DNA from: Eurosta solidaginis | Taxonomy: Eukaryota; Arthropoda; Insecta; Diptera; Tephritidae | Assembly: GCF_040869045.1 (NCBI RefSeq) | Contig: NC_090323.1 | Location: 270,944,392 to 271,008,391, forward strand | DNA: 64,000 nucleotides | Direction of reading: 5' to 3' | In this document: piece by piece, positions 58,851 to 64,000 of the stretch | Position numbering within the stretch: position 1 is the stretch's first letter | Layout of the letters: each line of letters starts with the position of its first letter | The notes under the pieces: generated by a model | What the model was told of the DNA's origin: nothing | Databases searched by the model: none | What the model saw: only the letters and a program-made list of their open reading frames with translations | Position numbers and translations under genes: made by a program

Positions 58851-59002
58851 AATTTCAAGAGAGGTAGCAAAAAATAGCATGCCTGCACTCAGATATGGTC
58901 CTCGAAAGTTCTCTAACAAAGGTTATGGACCCAGAGTGCCTATTTGGAATTCACGGTTGAAATTTATAAGTGTCGGTTTATTTTGTTTGTCCGGAAAATA
59001 TA

Positions 59003-60083
59003 ACAAGTAAGGAAGGCTAAGTTCGGGTGTAACCGAACATTACATACTCAGTTGAGAGCTGTGGAGACAAAATAAGGGAAAATCACCATGTAGTAAAAAG
59101 AACCTAGGGTAACCCTGGAATGTGTTTGTATGACATGTGTATCAATGGAAGGTCTTAAAGAGTATTTTAAGAGGGAGTGGCCCATAGTGGGCCATTTAGG
59201 GATATCGCCATAAAGGTGGACCATGCCTGACTCTAGAATTTGTTTGTACGATATGGGTATCAAATGAAAGGTGTTGATGAGTATTTTAAAAGGGAGTGGG
59301 CCTTAGTTATATACTTTTTCGAGATATCGCCATAAAGGTGGGCCAGGGGTGACTCTAGAATTTGTTTGTACGATATGGGTATCAAATGAAAGGTGTTAAT
59401 GAGTATTTTAAAAGGGAGTGGGCCTTAGTTCTATAGGTGGACGCTAGAATTTTTTTGTACGATATGGGTATCAAATGAAAGTTGTTAATGAGTATTTTAA
59501 AAGGGAGTGGGCCTTAGTTCTATAGGTGGACGCTTTTTCGAGATATCGCCATAAAGGTGGACCAGGGATGACTCTAGAATTTGTTTGTACGATATGGGTA
59601 TCAAATGAAAGGTGTTAATGAGTATTTTAAAAGGGAGTGGGCCTTAGTTCTATATGTGGACGCCTTTTCGAGATATCGCCATAAACGTGGACCAGGGGTG
59701 ACTGTAGAATGTGTTTGTACGATTTGGGTATTAAATTAACATACGGTCGACTGACGGTCGATTTTTCGAAATTTTCGATATCGAAAAAGTAGGCGTGGTT
59801 ATAGTCCGATATCGTTCATTTTAAATAGCGATCTGAGATGAGTGCCCAGGAACCTACATACCAAATTTCATCAAGATACCTCAAAATTTACTCAAGTTAT
59901 CGTGTTAACGGACAGACGGACGGAAGAACGGACGGACATGGCTCAATCGAATTTTTTTTCGATACTGATGATTTTGATATATGGAAGTCTATATCTATCT
60001 CGATTCCTTTATACCTGTACAACCAACCGTTATCCAATCAAAGTTAATATACTCTGTGAGCTCTGCTCAACTGAGTATAAAAA
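59003..60083 (-). mobile_element. Hairpin-ended unclassified repeat, copy D
   Basis: On the minus strand it begins TACTCAGTTGAGCAGAGCTC at 60,077 and ends CTTAGCCTTCCTTACTTGTT at 59,003, with the GTTCGG/CCGAAC hairpin. About five units of a roughly 120-base tandem repeat (59,150-59,740) share GTACGATATGGGTATCAAAT and GAGATATCGCCATAAA. It faces copy C across about 150 bases. The copia gag ATG lies at 60,086. Confidence 0.85.
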
Positions 60084-60085
60084 CA

Positions 60086-60837
60086 ATGTCGAGCTCGCTA
60101 AACAATATAGAAAAGCTAAACGCTGAAAACTACGCGACGTGGGCTGTCCAAGTGAAATGTTTATTGGTTACATTAGACTTATGGCATGTGATCGTGGATA
60201 ATGTTCCCGAGGAACCGCTTGCCAAATTGGCATGGAATACGGCCGATCAAAAGGCTCTCGCCATATTAATATTATGTATAAAACCAAGCGAACTTATTCA
60301 TGTTAAAAATTGCACCACGGCAAAAGGTGCATGGGTTGTGTTAAGCAATGTGTACAGGGGAAAAAGTGCCTGCAGGAAAGTGACATTATTTAAGAAACTG
60401 CTTCAGCACAAATTTAAAGCAAGTGAAAAATATTCAACACAGTTAAATGCATTCACATCTTCAGTTGATGAACTAAAGGAGGTTGACGTAATATTGCCAG
60501 AAGAGCTGTTGACAGTAATTTTGTTAAGTAGCCTTCCCGATGAGCTTGAAAGCTTTGTCGTAGTAATGGAAAGCCGGGACAGTCTGCCAACTTTCTTCTT
60601 TGACCTCTAAAGTCCTTGAAGAAGGCCAAAGAGTACAAGCAAATACTCAAACTGTCTTTGCTGCAAAATCGTGGGAAGAGAAATGAACAGCACAAAAACA
60701 AAGATTATGGGAGCTCGCGAAGTAATAGTTACAACAACAATACTTTTTCGAAGAACTTTACTTGCTATCGTTGTGGTAAGAGAGAGCATATGAGAGCGCA
60801 ATGTAAAGCAAATAAAGAAGTTAGTGATTCAGCAAAT
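60086..60837 (+). pseudogene. Copia gag region
   Basis: The ATG at 60,086 opens with MSSSLNNIEKLNAENYATWA, a typical copia gag start, followed by the UBN2-like helical region (LWHVIVDNVPEE, AWVVLSNVYRGKSACRK, LLSSLPDELESFV). A frameshift near 60,598 ends the first frame. The homology continues in another frame (LEEGQRVQANTQTVFAAKSW) and returns near 60,675. The nucleic-acid-binding zinc knuckle CYRCGKREHMRAQC (CX2CX4HX4C) is complete at 60,763-60,804. The frame open upstream of 60,086 is repeat sequence and should not be counted as gag. Confidence 0.88.
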
Positions 60838-62417
60838 GCATTTGGCGCTGCAGAGATTGTGCCAGGTAGTGAGAAATGGATTTTAGATAATGGTGCGTCC
60901 TCCCACATGTGTACAAAAGCAGATTGGTTTGATTCGCTCAAGAAACAAAAACAAAAGATTATTTTGGCGTCGGGGGAATGCGTGTTTGCTGAAGCCGTCG
61001 GTACTGTGAATGTTAAATCACCATTTGGAAGTGCCCCTCTATTAAATGTACTCTATGTTCCAAGTTTGCATTCCAATTTTATTTCAATTGGAAAAAGTAC
61101 AGAGGCTGGAAACACTGTTGAATTTTCTAAAGGAAAAGCAATAGTTAAGAATAAAAGAAACAAAACTATGTTTTGTGCATTCTTTGAATATGGCGTGTTT
61201 TCGGTTAACATTAAACCGAGTGTTCCTAATGAAAAAGTTTACGGGTTGATAGACGAAGAAAATACTCGAAAATGGCATCATAGGCTAGGCCATTTAAACA
61301 CAGACGATTTAAGGAAACTTTCCAACAAAAATATGGTGCATGGACTTAATTTAAATGTGCAAAACAAAATTAGTTGTTTCACTTGTGCTACTTGCAAAAT
61401 TAAAAGTAAAGCATATGAAACTCATTCGAATGTAGCTACGAAAAATGCTTTTGAGTTGGTTCATACTGACTTGTGTGGCCCAATGTCCATTAAATCAGTT
61501 GGTGGTGCGTCATATTTTATGACGTTTATTGACTATACCCGGTATACTCATAATATTTTTTAAAACAGAAGTCAGATGCCTTTAGTGCATTTAGAAATTT
61601 TATTGCGATGGCGGAGAAGCAGACAGGCCGCAAACTTAAAATGCTCCGAAGTGATAATGGGAAGGAATATAGTATAAATTCCCAGTTCAAAGAATATTTT
61701 TCCCAGAATGGAATTCTTCATCAAACGTCCGTTGCTTATTGTCCACAGCAGAATGGTGTGTCGGAGAGAGCAAATGGAATGTTGGTGGAGATGGCGCGAT
61801 GTTTTTTGGAGTCATCTGGTTTGAAACAAAATTTATGGGCCGAAGCTGTCAATACAGCAACGTACATACGTAATAGGTGTCCAACTAAATCATTGGAGGA
61901 GCAGACACCATATGAAAAATGGTTTAAAAAGAGACCATCTCTGTCACACTTACGAATTTTTGGCTGCGATGCTGTAGTCTTACAAAAGGGTCCACATAAG
62001 GGTGGAAAATTTTAGCCAAAAGGAATTAAATTGAAGTGTGTGGGTTATGATAATTTAATCAAAGGGTATAGACTGTACGATATTAGTAAAAGGTCAATTG
62101 TAATATCAAGAGACGTGCTATTTTTTGAAAATTCTTTTCAAAAGATATATAGCGACGACCATGAAAGCGATGATGTATTTGTTCACGATGCTTTCGATAA
62201 GTGCAACAACAACTGCAGCGAAGAACGAGAAAGCAACGAAGTGCAAGTGCAAAATATACCTGAGCCAATAGGTAGTACGTGTGCAGTAGAAAACGTAGAA
62301 ACGTCATCAGATGAGGAGAGCATAGTGGAAGCTGGAAAGAGAAAAAGAGGGAGGCCAAAACTGCTGAGAACAGGTGCCGTGGGAAGACCAAGAAAAGTTT
62401 TTATCATGATTTATTGA
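60838..62417 (+). pseudogene. Copia protease and integrase region
   Basis: The protease site reads WILDNGASSHMC (60,886 onward). Asn replaces the Ser/Thr normally following the catalytic Asp. The integrase zinc domain follows (WHHRLGHLN, then CFTCATCK). The catalytic core has Asp in HTDLCGP (about 61,465), Asp in RSDNGKEY (about 61,640) and Glu in GVSERANGM (about 61,765). A frameshift in a T-run breaks the frame at 61,563. A TAG stop at 62,013-62,015 interrupts GGKF|PKG. The tail has the AT-hook-like pair KRGRPKLL...VGRPRK; another T-run frameshift follows at about 62,400. Confidence 0.88.
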
Positions 62418-63976
62418 ATTCAATCATCGAATCGCCAAACACCGTAACTGAAGCATTGCGTTCCAATGACAGTGACAATGGAAAGCTGCAATGCAGAAAG
62501 AATATGATACCTTACTCAAGAATGACACCTGGAAACTCGTTTATAGGCCAAAAAACAGTAACGTTATCGGATGTAAGTGGGTGTTTGCTTTAAATAAAAG
62601 GCCAGACGGTTCAGTGGATAAATATAAAGCCCGCTTGGTGGCTCACGGATGTTCACAAAAGTACAATGTGGACTACAACGAGGCATTTGCTCCAGTATTT
62701 AGACATTCGACGATTCGGTTGTTGTTGGCGTTGGCAGCACAGCATAAACTACTTGTCAATCATGTTGATATCGTTTCGGCATATTTGAACAGTGAGTTGA
62801 AAGAAGAGGTTTTCTTGACTCAGCCACAACATTTCGAAAGTAAACAGTTTCCAAACAAAGTTTGCAAGTTAAGCTAATCGCTATATGGGCTCAAACAAGC
62901 TGGACGTGAGTGGAGCTTCAAAGTTTCTGATAGTTTGCAAAAATGGGATTTCAAAGGTGCAAAGCTGATAGTTGCGTGTATGTTAATCGAAAAAGCGGTG
63001 CTTTATCTTTTATTGCACTGTACGTTGACGATATGTTGATTGCGTGTGAAGACCAAGAACAAATGAATAACATTATACGAAGTTTAAACGACCATGTTGA
63101 GGCAGTAGACAATGGTCCGATTTCATTTTATTTGGGTATCGAAATAAGCATAAATGATACAAGAGGCGCAATATCAATTCATCAACAAAGTTATGTTGAC
63201 GAACTTCTAAAGCGTTGGGGTATGGAAAACTGCAAACCAGCTGCGACACCCTGGGCTTGTGGTACTGTTTTGGAAAAATGTACCAAAAGTTGCAATATCT
63301 TAACACAAAGAGGTATCAAAGTTTAATTGGAGCACTTATGTATCTGGCGGTGATATCACGTCCAGATATCAGTCATGTAGTATCGAAACTATCGCAGTAT
63401 AGCAGTCATCCTCACGAAGAACATTTTCGTGCCGCTAAATATGTGCTGAGATATCTTAAAAAACATCCAGCTGGTAATATTGTTTATGTAGCTAACGAAC
63501 AAAATTTGGTTTGTTTCACAGATGCTGATTGGGGTTGTGAGCTTAGTGACAGGAAATCCCATACCGGATATATTCTATTTATGTCTGGTGTGGCTGTCGC
63601 TTGGGAGTCTAGAAAACAGCCAGTAGTTGCGTTAAGTACGATGGAAGCGGAGTGTATCGCTCTTTGCCAAGGAACGAAGGAGGTAATCTTTCGCAGGACA
63701 TTGTTAAAAGAAATGGGGTTTAATAACTATGCAAACGAACCAACAACAATGCTATAGCGATAGCCAGAGCGCGCAATTTCTAGTGAAAAACCCATCAGTC
63801 CATAAGAAGAGCAAGCATATCGATATTCGCTTTCATTATATAAGAGATATGTTTAATGATAAAGAAATTGATGTAAAATATGTAGAGTAAAGTTGTAATG
63901 CAGCAGATGTTTTAACAAAAATGTTAACGAAATCTAGACATTTAATTTCATGTCGTTTGTTAAAGATTCAAGTGTA
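62418..63976 (+). pseudogene. Copia reverse transcriptase and RNase H region
   Basis: The reverse transcriptase starts with WKLVYRP and CKWVFALNKRPDGS, keeps VDIVSAYLNSELKEEV, and carries the catalytic YVDDM box at 63,021-63,035. Breaks: a TAA at 62,875-62,877 within KLS|SLYGLKQAG, a frameshift in an A-run near 62,940, and another near 63,290. RNase H keeps FTDADWG, SRKQPVVALSTMEAEC and, after a final frameshift at about 63,750, SDSQSAQFL and KHIDIRFHYIRD. A last stop falls at about 63,888, before SCNAADVLTKML, and the reading ends at 63,976. Confidence 0.88.
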
Positions 63977-64000
63977 AATTTTCTAAAATCATAATTGCAT

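Larger units (their letters stand above)
60086..63976 (+). mobile_element. Copia-type LTR retrotransposon, degraded, 5-prime LTR absent
   Basis: The order gag, protease, integrase, reverse transcriptase, RNase H is that of Ty1/copia elements. No LTR precedes gag; instead repeat copy D ends about 8 bases before the ATG. A 3-prime LTR, if present, lies beyond 64,000. At least eight frame-breaking lesions are seen, so it is inactive. Confidence 0.92.

Noticed and set aside
59003..60077. CRISPR-like array
   Set aside because: The units are about 120 bases without regular spacers, in a eukaryotic repeat element.

Overview
This is eukaryotic DNA, most likely from a higher fly (Diptera), and plausibly a tephritid fruit fly. 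The reasons are AT-rich sequence full of GTAT microsatellite, the repeat families present (Helitron, LOA-type and RTE-type non-LTR elements, mariner, copia, a tRNA-derived SINE, many short inverted-repeat elements), and the splice signals of the one host gene. The species assignment is inference. No rRNA, stand-alone tRNA, CRISPR or bacterial feature was found.

Host gene. I can support one host protein-coding gene, on the minus strand. Its first coding exon is at 33,821-33,893 (24 residues, very basic). A large internal exon lies at 435-1,840, a 60-base intron at 375-434, and a third exon at 1-374 runs off the left edge. The exon phases fit: exon 1 ends one base into a codon and exon 2 starts with the other two. 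Exon 2 has no methionine, so it needs an upstream exon. The intron between them is about 32 kb and packed with mobile elements. I do not recognise the protein.

1.8-33.8 kb (the intron). It holds a palindromic minisatellite (3.1 kb), two copies of an unclassified repeat family with hairpin ends (4.2 and 19.9 kb), a solo LTR (7.4 kb), Helitron ends with a helicase relic and a nested inverted-repeat element (8.7-10.6 kb), a GGTAAA hexanucleotide array (12.0-12.8 kb), SINEs (13.4, 20.3, 20.7 kb), RTE and LOA relics (17.5, 22.4, 23.3, 24.0 kb), a mariner relic (30.4 kb), and inverted-repeat elements at 13.0, 21.3, 26.0, 27.4, 27.9, 32.5 and 33.1 kb.

33.9-52.8 kb (upstream of the gene). Possible 5-prime UTR or promoter sequence (34.0 and 37.1-37.9 kb), LOA fragments (35.1-36.8, 41.6, 49.1 kb), solo LTRs (41.05 and 48.4 kb), SINEs (38.6, 42.1, 47.0, 50.0 kb; one with a perfect 15-bp target duplication), a 470-bp near-palindrome (43.9-44.4 kb), a 118-bp tandem array in which six units carry a fly CTCF-like core (44.8-45.6 kb), and foldback elements at 46.0 and 51.0 kb.

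52.9-64.0 kb. A nearly full-length but dead LOA-type non-LTR retrotransposon (minus strand), two facing copies of the hairpin-ended repeat, then a heavily mutated copia-type retrotransposon whose gag start codon lies about 8 bases after a repeat copy, with no 5-prime LTR visible. The copia copy runs to the right edge.
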